From Candidatus Rokuibacteriota bacterium (GTDB lineage: Bacteria; Methylomirabilota; Methylomirabilia; Rokubacteriales; CSP1-6): 37,774 nt of DNA. The notes beneath the pieces are model-generated. The model saw nothing but the letters and a program-made list of their open reading frames with translations. It made no database searches and had not been told where the DNA came from. The translations under genes were made by a program, and so were the position numbers. Positions 26,684 through 36,968 of this stretch are shown piece after piece. The first letter of the stretch is position 1. Every line of letters starts with the position of its first letter. The stretch spans positions 1 to 37,774 of the forward strand of contig QHSQ01000101.1 of NCBI GenBank assembly GCA_003221615.1. Reading direction: 5' to 3'.

Positions 26684-27844
26684 ATGGGGATGTGGGTCGG
26701 GCGAGGGCGAAAGGCCAGGGTCGCTTACGGATTCGATGACATCGCGCTGGTGCCCGGAGCGGTCACGGTCAACCCGAACGAAGTCGACATCTCCTGGGAG
26801 CTCTGCGGCCACCGCTTCGAGCTACCCATCATCGCGGCGGCCATGGACGGCGTCGTCGGGCCTCGGCTGGCCACCGAGATGGGGCGACACGGCGGCCTGG
26901 CGGTCCTGAACCTCGAGGGCATCTTCTCTCGCTACGCGAACCCCGCCGAAGTGCTCGAACGGATCGTCTCGGCCAGTCAGGAAGAAGCAACCAAGATCAT
27001 CCAGTCGATCTACGGAGAGCCGATCAAGGAAGAGCTGATCCATCAGCGGATCGGTGAGATCAAGAAGGGCGGGGGCCCGGCGGTCGTCTCCTCGATCCCG
27101 CAGCGGGCCGAGCGATTCGCTCAGATCGCCCAGGAGGCCGGCGCGGACATCTTCGTGGTGCAGTCCACGGTCACCACGGCTCGCCACATCGCCACCGAGT
27201 ACACGCCGGTCGACCTGCGCAAGCTGAAGAAGCAGCTCGCCATCCCTCTGGTCATCGGTAACGTCGTCACCTACGAGGCGTGCCTCGAGCTGATGGACGT
27301 CGGCGCCGACGCGCTGCTGATCGGCGTTGGGCCGGGCGCGGCCTGCACCAGTCGCGAGGTGCTCGGGCTCGGCGTGCCGCAGGTGACCGCGACCGCCGAC
27401 GCGGCGGCCGCGCGCGACTTCTATTGGAAGCAGTCCGGGCGTTACGTGCCGATCATCACCGACGGCGGCATGACGACGGGCGGCGACGTGTGCAAGGCCT
27501 TCGCCTCGGGCGCCGACGCGGTCATGATCGGATCGGCCTTCGCGCGCGCGATCGAAGCGCCCGGGCGCGGCTACCACTGGGGCATGGCGACGCCGCACGC
27601 GAACCTGCCGCGGGGCACCCGGATCCGTGTCGGCATCGCGGGCTCGCTCGAGCAGATCCTCTTCGGACCGGCGTTCACCGAGGACGGCACCCTCAATCTC
27701 GTCGGCGCGATCCGCACGTGCATGGGCTCGGTCGGCGCGCGCAACATCCGCGAGCTGCAGCAGACCGAATTGATCATCGCGCCGACGATCAAAACCGAAG
27801 GTAAGGTCTTCCAGCAGGCTCAGAAGCTCGGGCGCCCGCGGTAG
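26684..27844 (+). CDS. guaB3: GuaB3-type IMP dehydrogenase family protein (no CBS domains)
   Basis: A 386-residue TIM-barrel protein. The IMPDH catalytic loop appears as [17 protein letters not shown] with Cys221. The phosphate-binding region [25 protein letters not shown] (260-284) is intact. The two CBS domains inserted in ordinary GuaB are absent: the protein passes directly from AAAMDGVVG (51-59) to [13 protein letters not shown]. This is the GuaB3 branch known from actinobacteria and cyanobacteria, for which IMP dehydrogenase activity has been reported. It should oxidise IMP to XMP with NAD. guaA follows after 10 bp, which supports a GMP-synthesis role. Start fixed by AAGGGAGG. Confidence 0.88.
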   Translation: MGMWVGRGRKARVAYGFDDIALVPGAVTVNPNEVDISWELCGHRFELPIIAAAMDGVVGPRLATEMGRHGGLAVLNLEGIFSRYANPAEVLERIVSASQEEATKIIQSIYGEPIKEELIHQRIGEIKKGGGPAVVSSIPQRAERFAQIAQEAGADIFVVQSTVTTARHIATEYTPVDLRKLKKQLAIPLVIGNVVTYEACLELMDVGADALLIGVGPGAACTSREVLGLGVPQVTATADAAAARDFYWKQSGRYVPIITDGGMTTGGDVCKAFASGADAVMIGSAFARAIEAPGRGYHWGMATPHANLPRGTRIRVGIAGSLEQILFGPAFTEDGTLNLVGAIRTCMGSVGARNIRELQQTELIIAPTIKTEGKVFQQAQKLGRPR

Positions 27845-27854
27845 CGGGGCGCCG

Positions 27855-29408
27855 ATGTCGGCCAGCGCCGGCAAGATCGCGGTCCTCGATTTTGGCGGTC
27901 AATACACCCAGCTGATCGCCCGGCGGGTCCGCGAGATGTCCGTGTACTCCGAGATCTTCTCGTGCACCCATCCGCTCGAGGAGATCCTGTCCGCAGGCTA
28001 TCAAGGCATCATCCTCTCCGGCGGTCCGTCGAGCGTGTACGAGGACGGGGCGCCGCTGCCGCCGAAAGAGCTCTTCGACGCGGGCATTCCGGTCCTCGGC
28101 ATCTGCTACGGCATGCAGGCGATGGGCTATCTCCTGGGTGGCCACGTGATCCCCGCCGAGCGCCGCGAGTACGGCAAGGCCGAGATCACCCTGCAGGGGT
28201 CGAGCCCGCTGCTCCGCAGCGTCGAGCCCGAAGAGTCAGGCCGCGTCACGGTCTGGATGAGCCACGGCGACACCGTGCTCCGCCCGCCGAAGGGCTTCAC
28301 GGCTCTCGCGAAAACTCAGAACTGCCCGGTCGCGGCGATGGCGGACGAGAGCCGCCGGCTCTACGCCGTCCAGTTCCACCCGGAGGTTCTCCATACCCCG
28401 CAGGGCCGGACGATCCTGGACAACTTCCTGACCGTCTGCGGGGTGAGCCGGACGTGGTCGATGGCCGGCTTCATCGATACCACGATCGACGCGATCCGGG
28501 CCCAGGTCGGTGGCCAGCGTGTGCTGTGCGCGCTCTCGGGGGGCGTCGACTCCTCGGTCGTCGCCGTCCTCGTCCACCGCGCCATCGGCGAGCAGCTCAC
28601 GTGCGTCTTCGTGGACAACGGGCTCCTGCGAAAAGGTGAGGCGGAGTCGGTCGTCCACACCTTCCGCGATGCGTTCAAGATGAACCTCATCCACGTGGAC
28701 GCATCACGCCGATTCCTCGACGCGATCCACGGTGTCACGGACCCGGAGATCAAGCGCAAGCGCATCGGCGCCGAGTTCATCGCCGTGTTCGACGACGAGG
28801 CGAAAAAGCTCGGCGACATCCCGTGGCTCGCCCAGGGCACGCTCTACCCCGACGTGATCGAGTCGGTGTCCTTCCGGGGGCCGTCGGCGACCATCAAGAC
28901 CCATCACAACGTCGGCGGGCTTCCGCTGAAGATGCAGTTCAAGCTCGTCGAGCCGCTCCGCGAGCTCTTCAAGGACGAGGTCCGAAAGCTCGGCGAGCTT
29001 CTGGGGCTGCCTCCGGAGATCGTCTGGCGACAGCCGTTCCCGGGGCCCGGGCTCGCGATCAGGGTGCTCGGTGAGGTGACGCCGGATCGGCTCGATCTCC
29101 TCCGCGAGGCCGACGCCGTGGTCCAGGAAGAAGTGCGCCGGGCCGGATTCGAGCGGACGGTGTGGCAGGCGTTCGCGGTCCTCTTGCCCATCCGGACCGT
29201 CGGGGTCATGGGCGACTTCCGAACCTACGCGCACGTCATCGCGCTCAGGGCGGTCATGAGCCAGGACGCGATGACCGCGGACTGGGCGCGGCTGCCCTAC
29301 GATCTGCTCGGCGCAATCAGCAACCGGATCATCAACGAGGTCAAGGGCATCAATCGGGTCGTCTTCGACATCTCGTCCAAGCCGCCTTCCACGATCGAGT
29401 GGGAGTGA
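27855..29408 (+). CDS. guaA: GMP synthase (glutamine-hydrolysing)
   Basis: A 517-residue protein with an N-terminal class I glutamine amidotransferase domain: nucleophile Cys84 in [11 protein letters not shown], and QFHPEV for the His/Glu of the triad. The ATP pyrophosphatase domain has the P-loop LSGGVDSS near 225-232, and the C-terminal dimerisation domain ends in [14 protein letters not shown], the family's conserved terminus. It converts XMP to GMP, completing the pathway started by the preceding gene. The ribosome site (GCGGGG) is weak, so coupling to guaB3 is likely. Confidence 0.98.
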   Translation: MSASAGKIAVLDFGGQYTQLIARRVREMSVYSEIFSCTHPLEEILSAGYQGIILSGGPSSVYEDGAPLPPKELFDAGIPVLGICYGMQAMGYLLGGHVIPAERREYGKAEITLQGSSPLLRSVEPEESGRVTVWMSHGDTVLRPPKGFTALAKTQNCPVAAMADESRRLYAVQFHPEVLHTPQGRTILDNFLTVCGVSRTWSMAGFIDTTIDAIRAQVGGQRVLCALSGGVDSSVVAVLVHRAIGEQLTCVFVDNGLLRKGEAESVVHTFRDAFKMNLIHVDASRRFLDAIHGVTDPEIKRKRIGAEFIAVFDDEAKKLGDIPWLAQGTLYPDVIESVSFRGPSATIKTHHNVGGLPLKMQFKLVEPLRELFKDEVRKLGELLGLPPEIVWRQPFPGPGLAIRVLGEVTPDRLDLLREADAVVQEEVRRAGFERTVWQAFAVLLPIRTVGVMGDFRTYAHVIALRAVMSQDAMTADWARLPYDLLGAISNRIINEVKGINRVVFDISSKPPSTIEWE

Positions 29409-29419
29409 CCGGGAGCTCG

Positions 29420-32400
29420 ATGCAGCATAGCGAATTCGTCCACCTGCACGTTCATTCCGAGTACAGCCTGCTCGACGGTGCCGCCCAGCTCGAGAAGCTG
29501 GTCGACAAGGCCAAGGAGCTGAAGTTCCCGGCCATCGCGCTCACGGATCACGGCAACCTCTTCGGCGCGATCGACTTCTACAACGCCGCCCAGAAGGCCG
29601 GCGTCAAGCCGATCCTCGGCTGCGAGCTCTACGTCGCGCCCGGAGGCCGAAAAGAGCGAGGCTCCCAGGACGGCGGCTACGAGGGCGCCAACCACCTGAC
29701 GGTCCTCGTGCGCAACCGTACGGGATACAAGAACCTCGTCAAGCTGGTGTCGCGGGCGTTCCTCGAAGGGTTCTATTACAAGCCGCGCGTCGACCGCGAG
29801 CTGCTCGCGCAGCACGCGGACGGGCTGCTCGTCCTCTCGGGCTGCCTGAACTCCGAGGTGTCGCGGATGCTCAGCGCCGGCGACGCCGTGCGGGCGCGGG
29901 AGACCGCGGGCTGGTACCAGGAGGTCTTCGGCAAGGACCACTACTTCATGGAGGTGCAGGCGCACGGGCTCGAGGAGCAGGAACGGGTCATGGCCGAGAC
30001 CTTGCGGATCGCCAAGTCGATCGGCGCCCCGGTCGTCGGCACGAACGACTCGCACTATCTCGAGGGCGGCCACGCGCGGGCGCACGAGGCGCTCCTCTGC
30101 ATCCAGACCGGCACGAATCTTCAAGATACCGGCCGCTTCCGGTTCTCGACGCAGGAGTTTTACATCAAGTCGGCCGAGGAGATGGCTCGCGTCTTCACGG
30201 ATCTACCTGAGGCCTGTCGCAACACCCTGGCGGTGGCCGAGCGCTGCAACCTCACACTCGACTTCAACCAGTTCCACCTGCCGCGCTACGTCGTCCCCAG
30301 CGAGCACACGCTCGACAGCTATCTGCACGAGCTCGCCCACGAAGGGCTCCGGCGCCGGTATGGAGCGAGCCCCGGGGACGCGGTGGAGGCCCGGCTGGGC
30401 AGCGAGCTCGCCGTCATCGAGAAGATGGGATTCGCGGGCTACTTCCTGGTCGTGTGGGACTTCATCCGCTACGCGCGCGAGCAGGGGATCGCGGTCGGGC
30501 CCGGACGCGGCTCGTCCGCCGGCTCGCTGACCGCCTACTGTCTGGGCATCACCAACATCGACCCGATCCGGTACGGGCTCCTGTTCGAGCGATTCTTGAA
30601 CCCGGAACGGATCTCGATGCCCGATATGGACATCGATTTCTCGGACGACCGCCGCGACGAGGTCATCCGCTACGTGGCGGAACGCTACGGTCGCGACCGG
30701 GTCGCGCACATCATCACCTTCGGGACGCTCGGCGCGAAGGCGGCGATCCGCGACGTCGGGCGCGTGCTCGGCATGCCGTACGCCGACGTCGACCGGATCG
30801 CCAAGCTGGTGCCGAACTTCCCGCTGAACATCACGCTCGACGACGCGCACCAGAAGTCGCTGCCCCTGGCCGAGATGGTGCGCAGCCAGGCCAACGTGCG
30901 CGAGCTGTGGGAGATCGCCCGCACGCTCGAGGGATGCACCCGCCACGCCTCGGTGCATGCCTCGGCCGTCGTGATCTCCGACGAGCCGCTCGAGGAATAC
31001 ATCCCGCTCTACAAGGACCCCAAGCGGCCGGAGCTGATCACCGGCTACGCGATGGGACCGATCGAGAAGCTCGGGCTCCTGAAGATGGACTTCCTCGGGC
31101 TCCGCACGCTCACCGTGCTCGCCAACACGGTGGCGCTGATCAAGGAGTCCCGCGGGCTCGACCTCGATCTCGATCGCCTGCCGCTCGACGACAAGAAAAC
31201 GTACGAGATGCTCTCCGAGGCGAAGACGTTCGGCGTGTTTCAGCTCGAATCGTCCGGGATGCGCGACGCGCTCCGCGGTCTCAGGCCCGAGCAGCTCGAA
31301 GACCTCATCGCCATGGTCTCGCTCTACCGACCCGGCCCGATGGAGCTCATTCCCGACTTCATCCAGCGCAAGCACGGCCGGTCCAAGATCACGTACGAGC
31401 ACCCCGCGATGGAGAAGTTCACGCGGGAGACGTACGGGATCATGGTGTACCAGGAGCAGATCATGCAGATCGCCTCCGAGATGGCGGGCTTCACCATGGG
31501 CGAGGCGGACATCCTCCGCCGCGCCATGGGCAAGAAGGACCGCGAGCTCATGGCCAAGCAGCGCGAGAAGTTCATCACGGGCTGCCGCGAGCGCAACACC
31601 GCCCCCGCGAAGGCCGAGCGCGTCTGGGAGCTGATGGAGAAGTTCGCGGGCTACGGATTCAACAAATCGCACGCCGCGGCCTACGGGCTCGTCGCGTACC
31701 AGACCGCGTACTTCAAGGCGAACTATCCCGTCGAGTTCATGGCCGCGCTGCTGACCTCGGAAATGGGAGACACCGACAAGATCGTGAAGTACATCGAAGA
31801 GTGTCGGGCGATGGGGATCCAGGTCGTGCCGCCCGACGTGAACGTGTCGGCCGTGCAGTTCAGCGTCGCCGGCGACACGGTTCGCTTCGGCCTGGCCGCG
31901 ATCAAGAACGTCGGCGAGGCCGCGATGCAGTCGATCTTGAAGGCGCGTAGCGGCGAGGGGTCGTTCAAGACGCTGGAGGACTTCTGCGCGCGGGTCGACC
32001 TCCGGCTCGTCAACCGGCGTGTGGTGGAGAGTCTCATCAAGGCAGGCGCCTTCGACTCGCTCGGCCTCACGCGTGCGCATCTCCTCGCCACCACCGACAC
32101 GGCACTCGAGAGCGGCCAGCGCCAGCAGCGTGACCGCGCCGAAGGGCAGGGGTCCTTCTTCGAGATCCTGCCGGCGGCGCCCGTCCGGGCTAGCGCGCCG
32201 GCCGAGATCACGCCGGAATGGGAGACCGACCAGCGCCTCGCGTTCGAGAAGGAGGTGCTCGGCTTCTACATCTCCGGCCATCCGCTGGCGCGATACCGCG
32301 GCGTCGTCGAGCCGCTGGGCATCACCACGTCGGCCGATCTGGCGGCCAAGGGCCACGGGGCGCGCGTCATCCTCTTCGGCCTCGCCAACGGGCTCAAGGA

Positions 32401-32899
32401 GACCTCGACGAAGGGCGGCAATCGGATGGCCTTCTTCACGCTCGAGGACATGGAGGGCACCGTCGAGGTCACGGTGTTCCCGGAGCCGTTCAAGACGGCG
32501 GCCGCGTGCCTGCGCTCCGACGAGGCCGTGCTGGTCCGCGGCCGAGTGGACGATGGCGACAAGGGGCGGGTCGTGCTCGCGGAGGACGTCCGGCTGCTCG
32601 AGCAGGCGCTGGCTGAGTCCGGCGGCCGGCCGAAGAACGGCGGCGTCAGCGAGCCGAACGCCTGCCGGATCCGCCTGACGCCGGGCGAGGACCCGAGCGC
32701 CGCCCTCGCCGCCGTGCGGCAGCTCTGCGGCGAGCATCCCGGACGCGTCCCCGTCTTCCTGCATCTGGTCCTCGGCGGCCAGGAAGTGGTCGTCCGCACC
32801 CGTGGTCTCTCGGTGGATGGCAGCAAGGAGCTCCTGACCGCGGGCGAGACCCTCCTCGGGCCCGGCAACATCAGCGTGGACTATGCCGGACGCGCTTGA
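29420..32899 (+). CDS. dnaE: DNA polymerase III alpha subunit (DnaE1 type)
   Basis: A 1159-residue replicative polymerase. The PHP domain comes first ([13 protein letters not shown] at 8-20, LTDHGN near 42). The pol III catalytic domain contains [10 protein letters not shown] and the aspartates of [10 protein letters not shown] (401-410). The thumb/fingers with the [12 protein letters not shown] motif follow, then the beta-binding/HhH region and an OB-fold (EVTVFPEPF area). Length and domain order are those of DnaE1; it lacks the exonuclease domain of PolC. The ATG at 29420 has GGGAG 5 bases upstream and lies 12 bases after guaA. Its end overlaps accA by 17 bp; dnaE-accA adjacency is common in bacteria. 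Confidence 0.98.
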   Translation: MQHSEFVHLHVHSEYSLLDGAAQLEKLVDKAKELKFPAIALTDHGNLFGAIDFYNAAQKAGVKPILGCELYVAPGGRKERGSQDGGYEGANHLTVLVRNRTGYKNLVKLVSRAFLEGFYYKPRVDRELLAQHADGLLVLSGCLNSEVSRMLSAGDAVRARETAGWYQEVFGKDHYFMEVQAHGLEEQERVMAETLRIAKSIGAPVVGTNDSHYLEGGHARAHEALLCIQTGTNLQDTGRFRFSTQEFYIKSAEEMARVFTDLPEACRNTLAVAERCNLTLDFNQFHLPRYVVPSEHTLDSYLHELAHEGLRRRYGASPGDAVEARLGSELAVIEKMGFAGYFLVVWDFIRYAREQGIAVGPGRGSSAGSLTAYCLGITNIDPIRYGLLFERFLNPERISMPDMDIDFSDDRRDEVIRYVAERYGRDRVAHIITFGTLGAKAAIRDVGRVLGMPYADVDRIAKLVPNFPLNITLDDAHQKSLPLAEMVRSQANVRELWEIARTLEGCTRHASVHASAVVISDEPLEEYIPLYKDPKRPELITGYAMGPIEKLGLLKMDFLGLRTLTVLANTVALIKESRGLDLDLDRLPLDDKKTYEMLSEAKTFGVFQLESSGMRDALRGLRPEQLEDLIAMVSLYRPGPMELIPDFIQRKHGRSKITYEHPAMEKFTRETYGIMVYQEQIMQIASEMAGFTMGEADILRRAMGKKDRELMAKQREKFITGCRERNTAPAKAERVWELMEKFAGYGFNKSHAAAYGLVAYQTAYFKANYPVEFMAALLTSEMGDTDKIVKYIEECRAMGIQVVPPDVNVSAVQFSVAGDTVRFGLAAIKNVGEAAMQSILKARSGEGSFKTLEDFCARVDLRLVNRRVVESLIKAGAFDSLGLTRAHLLATTDTALESGQRQQRDRAEGQGSFFEILPAAPVRASAPAEITPEWETDQRLAFEKEVLGFYISGHPLARYRGVVEPLGITTSADLAAKGHGARVILFGLANGLKETSTKGGNRMAFFTLEDMEGTVEVTVFPEPFKTAAACLRSDEAVLVRGRVDDGDKGRVVLAEDVRLLEQALAESGGRPKNGGVSEPNACRIRLTPGEDPSAALAAVRQLCGEHPGRVPVFLHLVLGGQEVVVRTRGLSVDGSKELLTAGETLLGPGNISVDYAGRA

Positions 32900-33854
32900 C
32901 TTCGAGCAGCCGCTGCTGGATCTGGAGAACCGGATCGCCACGCTCCAGGCCGAGGAAAACGTCTCGAAGGCCCGCGAGGAGATCGCGAAGCTCGAGGAGC
33001 GGCTGGCGCGCCTGCGCCAGCGGACCTACGCGAGCCTGACGGCCTGGCAGCGCACCCAGCTGGCGCGGCACCCCAAGCGGCCGCACACGCGCGACTTCAT
33101 CAAGCTCCTGTTCGACGATTTCGTCGAGCTCCACGGTGATCGGCTCTTCGGCGACGACGCCGCGGTGGTCGGCGGTCTCGCGCGCTTCGAGGAGCAGGGC
33201 GTCGTCGTCATCGGCCACCAGAAAGGGCGCGACACGCGCGAGAAGATCGCCCGAAACTTCGGGATGCCGCATCCCGAGGGCTACCGCAAGGCGCTGCGCC
33301 TGATGCACATGGCCCAGAAGTTCGCCAAGCCCGTCATCACGCTCATCGACACGCCCGGCGCCTATCCGGGTCTCGGCGCCGAGGAGCGCGGCCAGGCGGA
33401 AGCGATCGCGCGAAACCTCCGCGAGATGGCCGCACTCCGGACTCCCATCCTCGCGATCGTGACCGGCGAGGGGGGCAGCGGCGGCGCGCTCGCGATCGGC
33501 ATGGGTAATCGGGTGCTGATGCTGGAGTACGCGATCTACTCGGTGATCTCACCCGAGGGATGCGCCGCCATCCTGTGGGGCGATGCGGGCAAGGCGGCCG
33601 AGGCCGCCGAGTCGATGCGCATCACCGCGCCCGATCTCCTGCGGCTCGGCGTGATCGACGCGATCGTGCCCGAGCCCGTCGGCGGCGCCCACCGCGACTG
33701 GGACGGCGCAGCGGTCCACCTGCGCGACGCGCTCCGCGGGAACCTGCGCGACCTGGCGGGGCTCTCGGGGGAAGATCTGGTCGCCGGCCGCTACGAGAAA
33801 TTCAGGCGGATCGGCGCGTTCGAGGAGGCGTCGGTACCCGCCCGCGGCGCGTAA
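32883..33854 (+). CDS. accA: Acetyl-CoA carboxylase carboxyltransferase subunit alpha
   Basis: A 323-residue protein. The N-terminal coiled coil ([20 protein letters not shown]) leads into the carboxyltransferase domain with [41 protein letters not shown] and the oxyanion-hole [12 protein letters not shown]. It transfers carboxyl from biotin to acetyl-CoA, making malonyl-CoA for fatty acid synthesis, together with AccD (not in the window). It starts inside the end of dnaE. Its stop is only 6 bp from the stop of the convergent regulator, with no terminator visible between them. Confidence 0.97.
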   Translation: MPDALDFEQPLLDLENRIATLQAEENVSKAREEIAKLEERLARLRQRTYASLTAWQRTQLARHPKRPHTRDFIKLLFDDFVELHGDRLFGDDAAVVGGLARFEEQGVVVIGHQKGRDTREKIARNFGMPHPEGYRKALRLMHMAQKFAKPVITLIDTPGAYPGLGAEERGQAEAIARNLREMAALRTPILAIVTGEGGSGGALAIGMGNRVLMLEYAIYSVISPEGCAAILWGDAGKAAEAAESMRITAPDLLRLGVIDAIVPEPVGGAHRDWDGAAVHLRDALRGNLRDLAGLSGEDLVAGRYEKFRRIGAFEEASVPARGA

Positions 33855-33860
33855 CGCCCT

Positions 33861-34856
33861 TCAGCTCGCGCGCCGCAGAAGGGCCGCGGCGACGTCCTCG
33901 TCGGTGACCAGCACGTTCATGAATCGCCCGGCCACCGCGCCGCGCACGGCCTCGAGCTTGGCCCGGCCTCCCGCGATCGCCACCACGTAGCGGTCGTCGC
34001 GCCGCGACAGCGCTTGCAGGCGATCACCCGGCACCGAGAGCACGCGACGCATGATCGCCCGCAACTCCGGCCGATCCACGATCCGGCCTTCCGCGTCGAA
34101 CGGCTGATAGTTGATCTCGCCCACGACCCCGAGCTGGCGCAGCCGCTTGACGCTGATCCCGTAGGACTCGGCCAGCGAGCAGAAGCCCGGTGTTTCCTCG
34201 CCGATGAGGCCGATGCCGACCAGCGCGATGTCGACGTCTTGCGCGGCCTCGTAGATGCGTCGGATGGCCGGATCGCGCAAGAGTCGCCGCCGCTCGCGCT
34301 CGATCTCGGAGAGCGAGAGAAGATGCTGCACCGGCAACGCCCAGGCGTGCACGTGCGGCCGGTACTTCGCCGCCATCATGCCCACGAGCGTGTTCGGGAA
34401 CAGGTCGACCAGCTCGAGCGTGCTCTCGCCGGAGAGCGGGTAGAGGGCGAGGTCGCGGAACCGACGCTCGTGGAGCTGACGGATCGTCTGGTAGAGCGTG
34501 AACCCGCACGAGAGGCCCACGCGTAGACCGTTGGCCGCGATCTTCTCGAAGTAGGCCGCCGCGGCCGTGCCCAGCTCTTCCTTGACGTCGCCGCGTCCGC
34601 CGGCCGCGACCACCACGGCATCGCGCAGCCCGAACCGCTCGACCAGCCCGGCCTCCAGCTGCTCGCGCCGCGGCAGATCGAGCTCGACGCGAACGAGGCC
34701 TTCGTCGAAGGCGCGCTTGAGCAGGCGGGACACCGTCGCCGCCGAGACGCCGAGCGCCTGGGCGATGTCCTTCTGGCTCTGGCTCTTGCGATAGTACAGC
34801 TCGAGGCAGTGGACCGTCTGTCGGAGCTCGCGCGAGGTGAGGGGAGCCGTTTTCAC
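33861..34856 (-). CDS. SorC-family sugar-binding transcriptional regulator
   Basis: A 331-residue protein. A helix-turn-helix lies near 27-52 (SQKDIAQALGVSAATVSRLL). The C-terminal sugar-phosphate-binding domain has the family's GLSCGFTLYQTIRQL, the VDIALVGIGLIGE segment and the closing VVAIAGGRAKLEAVRGA. SorC/CggR-type proteins respond to phosphorylated sugars, and CggR of Bacillus binds fructose-1,6-bisphosphate. The gene is divergent from a fructose-1,6-bisphosphate aldolase/phosphatase, so control of that gene by a triose or hexose phosphate is a reasonable inference. The GTG start at 34856 is somewhat far (12 nt) from GGAGG. Confidence 0.88.
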   Translation of the reverse strand: MKTAPLTSRELRQTVHCLELYYRKSQSQKDIAQALGVSAATVSRLLKRAFDEGLVRVELDLPRREQLEAGLVERFGLRDAVVVAAGGRGDVKEELGTAAAAYFEKIAANGLRVGLSCGFTLYQTIRQLHERRFRDLALYPLSGESTLELVDLFPNTLVGMMAAKYRPHVHAWALPVQHLLSLSEIERERRRLLRDPAIRRIYEAAQDVDIALVGIGLIGEETPGFCSLAESYGISVKRLRQLGVVGEINYQPFDAEGRIVDRPELRAIMRRVLSVPGDRLQALSRRDDRYVVAIAGGRAKLEAVRGAVAGRFMNVLVTDEDVAAALLRRAS

Positions 34857-34874
34857 GTGGTGATCACGCCTCCA

Positions 34875-34901
34875 GAAATAAATTTCATTTCAGTAAATTT
34901 C
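34875..34901. promoter_or_regulatory. AT-rich operator-like sequence between the SorC regulator and FBP aldolase/phosphatase
   Basis: An unusually AT-rich stretch in a GC-rich genome. It holds the perfect palindrome GAAATAAATTTC (34875-34886) and a direct repeat of TAAATTTC (34879-34886 and 34894-34901, 15 bp apart). It ends 4 bp before the -35 box of the downstream gene, a natural site for the divergent SorC-type regulator. Binding not shown. Confidence 0.55.
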
Positions 34902-34905
34902 TTGC

Positions 34906-34934
34906 TTGACGCCATCAGTGTACCTCGTTATCCT
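34906..34934 (+). promoter_or_regulatory. Sigma70-type promoter of the FBP aldolase/phosphatase gene
   Basis: TTGACG (34906-34911), a 17-bp spacer, then TATCCT (34929-34934). Transcription would start near 34941, leaving a leader of about 37 nt with AAGGAGG (34966-34972) 5 bases before the ATG. Its presence argues against the longer in-frame start at 34906. Confidence 0.7.
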
Positions 34935-34977
34935 CGAATGCAAGAATCCAATTCCCCACTCGCGCAAGGAGGCGTGC

Positions 34978-36486
34978 ATGTCTGCGCGGCGCTACGGCCC
35001 ACAGGACGGCCAGCCCCCCCAGAAGATGACGGATTACCATCAGTCGAAGGACGAGCTCGCCGGGCTGCCGGTGACCGTCGCGGAGAAGATTCCGGTCACG
35101 AACACGCCGAACATCTTCTCGTACAAATCCTATGTGTTCGCGAAGAACCCGGCCCTGGTGCAGCGCTACATCAAGGCCACCAAGGCCGACGTCGGCGGCG
35201 TCGGCGGCCACGTCGTGGCGGCCGACGAGGTGAAGTCGATCATCGCCAAGTACGTCCTCGACAACAACAGCTACCGCGGCGAGCCCATCTTCACCTCGAT
35301 GATCGTGACCCACACCGGCGACGACTGCGCCGTCACCGGCATCATGGCCGAGACGGTGGACATGTCGGTGGTCGACGAGCTCATGTGGGACGCGCTCCAG
35401 GAAGGCGCGACCAAGGCGGCCGAGCTGGGTCTCTATGGCCCGGGCCAGGACCTGGTGGCCGACGCCTTCACCGGCAACCTACGCGGCACCGGTCCGGCGA
35501 CGGTGGCGCTGCCGTTCCCGGTCCGCAAGGATAACGCCTCGCAGACCGTCCTCGTGTCCTTCGCCGACAAGACCGAGCCCATGGCGTTCAACCACTACGC
35601 CACCGGCGCCTACATGCTGCCCCGCTTCAACACCGGTCTGGTCATCGCGGCCTCCAAGATGAAGCGCGGCTACGTCTTCGAGATCGTCGACCTCGACACC
35701 AAGGCCCAGGCGGTCGAGGCGGGCGCCCACCCGCGAGACCAGCGGGCGCTCGACAACAAGATGGAAGAGGTCGCCAAGGGGTTGCAGGAGAAGGTGATCA
35801 CCTTGCGGGCGCCCGAGGACCTCTACGACATCGAGGGGCTCACGCGCTCCTCGCGTTTCGTGATTGCCCGCATCTGGACCCGAGGGGACAAGAACGAGAA
35901 GGACCAGCTCGGCTACATCTGCTCGGCCGAGCGGCTGCACAACATCAAGACCAAGAAGGGCTTCTCCTACGGCGGCAAGGACGATCCGGTGCTCCTGGCC
36001 TTCGCCCAGGGCGACTGGCCGGCGCCGGGCGAGATCACCTCCCCGTGGGCGACCGCACCGATGGTGGCCGGGGACTGCCGCGGCAGCCACAACCTGCACA
36101 TCCTGCCGATGCCGATCAACTCGCAGACCTCGTACTGGTCGGGTCCGATCCTGTCGGCGATCACGCTCTCGTGCAACATCCATACGGGCCGGATCGGCGC
36201 CATCTCAGACCAGTTCGCGCTCGGCACGCCGTGGGACGAAGTTCGCCGCACCGCGTCCAAGCTGGCCATCCAATTCCGTCACGCGCACGGGATCAAGCAG
36301 CCGGCGACCCTGCACGAGGACGAGCTCGAGTACCAGGAGGGCTGGAAGGAGCGTCGCAATCGCCTCGAGGGCCAGTTCGAGGTCAAGCCGCCGCTCACGT
36401 TCAGCAACGGGAACGGGCATGGCGCCGACGCCGGCAAGAAGCCCGCGGGCGCGCGAAAAGGCGGCCGGCCCGAGGAGATCGACTGA
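34978..36486 (+). CDS. Fructose-1,6-bisphosphate aldolase/phosphatase (archaeal-type, class V FBPase)
   Basis: A 502-residue protein. Family motifs are IKATKADVGGVGGH (65-78), VTHTGDD (110-116), YGPGQDLVADAFTGN (153-167), FADKTEP (195-201), KMKRGYVFEIVDLD (227-240, the region of the Schiff-base Lys in archaeal enzymes), APEDLYDIEGL, RLHNI, KDDP (334-337) and RGSHN. The enzyme condenses triose phosphates and dephosphorylates the product to fructose-6-phosphate, giving one-way gluconeogenesis. Archaeal members have roughly 360-400 residues. This one has an N-terminal extension of about 60 residues and a low-complexity Gly/Lys-rich tail (477-500). AAGGAGG fixes the start. Divergent from a SorC regulator; a terminator follows. 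Confidence 0.92.
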   Translation: MSARRYGPQDGQPPQKMTDYHQSKDELAGLPVTVAEKIPVTNTPNIFSYKSYVFAKNPALVQRYIKATKADVGGVGGHVVAADEVKSIIAKYVLDNNSYRGEPIFTSMIVTHTGDDCAVTGIMAETVDMSVVDELMWDALQEGATKAAELGLYGPGQDLVADAFTGNLRGTGPATVALPFPVRKDNASQTVLVSFADKTEPMAFNHYATGAYMLPRFNTGLVIAASKMKRGYVFEIVDLDTKAQAVEAGAHPRDQRALDNKMEEVAKGLQEKVITLRAPEDLYDIEGLTRSSRFVIARIWTRGDKNEKDQLGYICSAERLHNIKTKKGFSYGGKDDPVLLAFAQGDWPAPGEITSPWATAPMVAGDCRGSHNLHILPMPINSQTSYWSGPILSAITLSCNIHTGRIGAISDQFALGTPWDEVRRTASKLAIQFRHAHGIKQPATLHEDELEYQEGWKERRNRLEGQFEVKPPLTFSNGNGHGADAGKKPAGARKGGRPEEID

Positions 36487-36492
36487 TACAGG

Positions 36493-36522
36493 CTCGGGGG
36501 GAGCGACATCGCTCCCCCCGAG
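36493..36522. terminator. Bidirectional hairpin between convergent genes
   Basis: CTCGGGGGGAGCGA (36493-36506) and TCGCTCCCCCCGAG (36509-36522) make a perfect 14-bp stem with a 2-base CA spacer, so the real loop is about 4 nt. It sits 6 bp after the FBP aldolase/phosphatase stop and 20 bp before the arsC stop, serving both strands. No U-tract on either side. Confidence 0.8.
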
Positions 36523-36542
36523 ATGCCTCTCCATCACGCCGA

Positions 36543-36968
36543 TCAGCGACCTGAGAGCGTCGCGAGCCACCCCGTGAGTTTCGCCTCTACCTGATCCCGA
36601 ACACGCCGGAATGCCGCCAGGCGCGTTTCCTCGTCGCCGCCGGCGCGGGAGGGATCCTCGAACGACCAGTGAAGGCGCCTGGTGGCGCCGGGGAAGATCG
36701 GACAGCGCTCGTTCGCGTCGTCGCAGACCGTGATCACGTAGTCCCACGGCTCCGCCATCAACCCGTCGTACACCTTCGATGTATGCCCGCTGATGTCGAT
36801 GCCGCGCTCCGCCATCGCCCGGATCGCCAGCGGATGCACGGCCGTCTTCTCGGTGCCCGCGCTCTGCGCCTCGAAGCGGTCGCCCGCCATCGCGCGGAGG
36901 AAAGCCTCGGCCATCTGGCTGCGCGCCGAGTTGTGCGTGCAGAGGAACAGGACGCGCGGCGTGGTCAA
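36543..36968 (-). CDS. arsC: Arsenate reductase, thioredoxin-coupled (low-molecular-weight phosphatase fold)
   Basis: A 141-residue protein with the phosphatase loop CTHNSARS (Cys10 to Ser17) and the redox cysteines Cys82 and Cys89 in VCDDANERCP. These three positions coincide with those of the S. aureus pI258 ArsC, where they relay the disulfide to thioredoxin. It reduces arsenate to arsenite in the cytoplasm. The start is an unusual TTG at 36968 that overlaps the stop of the preceding gene (TTGA). A longer frame upstream lies wholly inside that gene. Last gene of the arsenic cassette. Confidence 0.9.
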   Translation of the reverse strand: MTTPRVLFLCTHNSARSQMAEAFLRAMAGDRFEAQSAGTEKTAVHPLAIRAMAERGIDISGHTSKVYDGLMAEPWDYVITVCDDANERCPIFPGATRRLHWSFEDPSRAGGDEETRLAAFRRVRDQVEAKLTGWLATLSGR

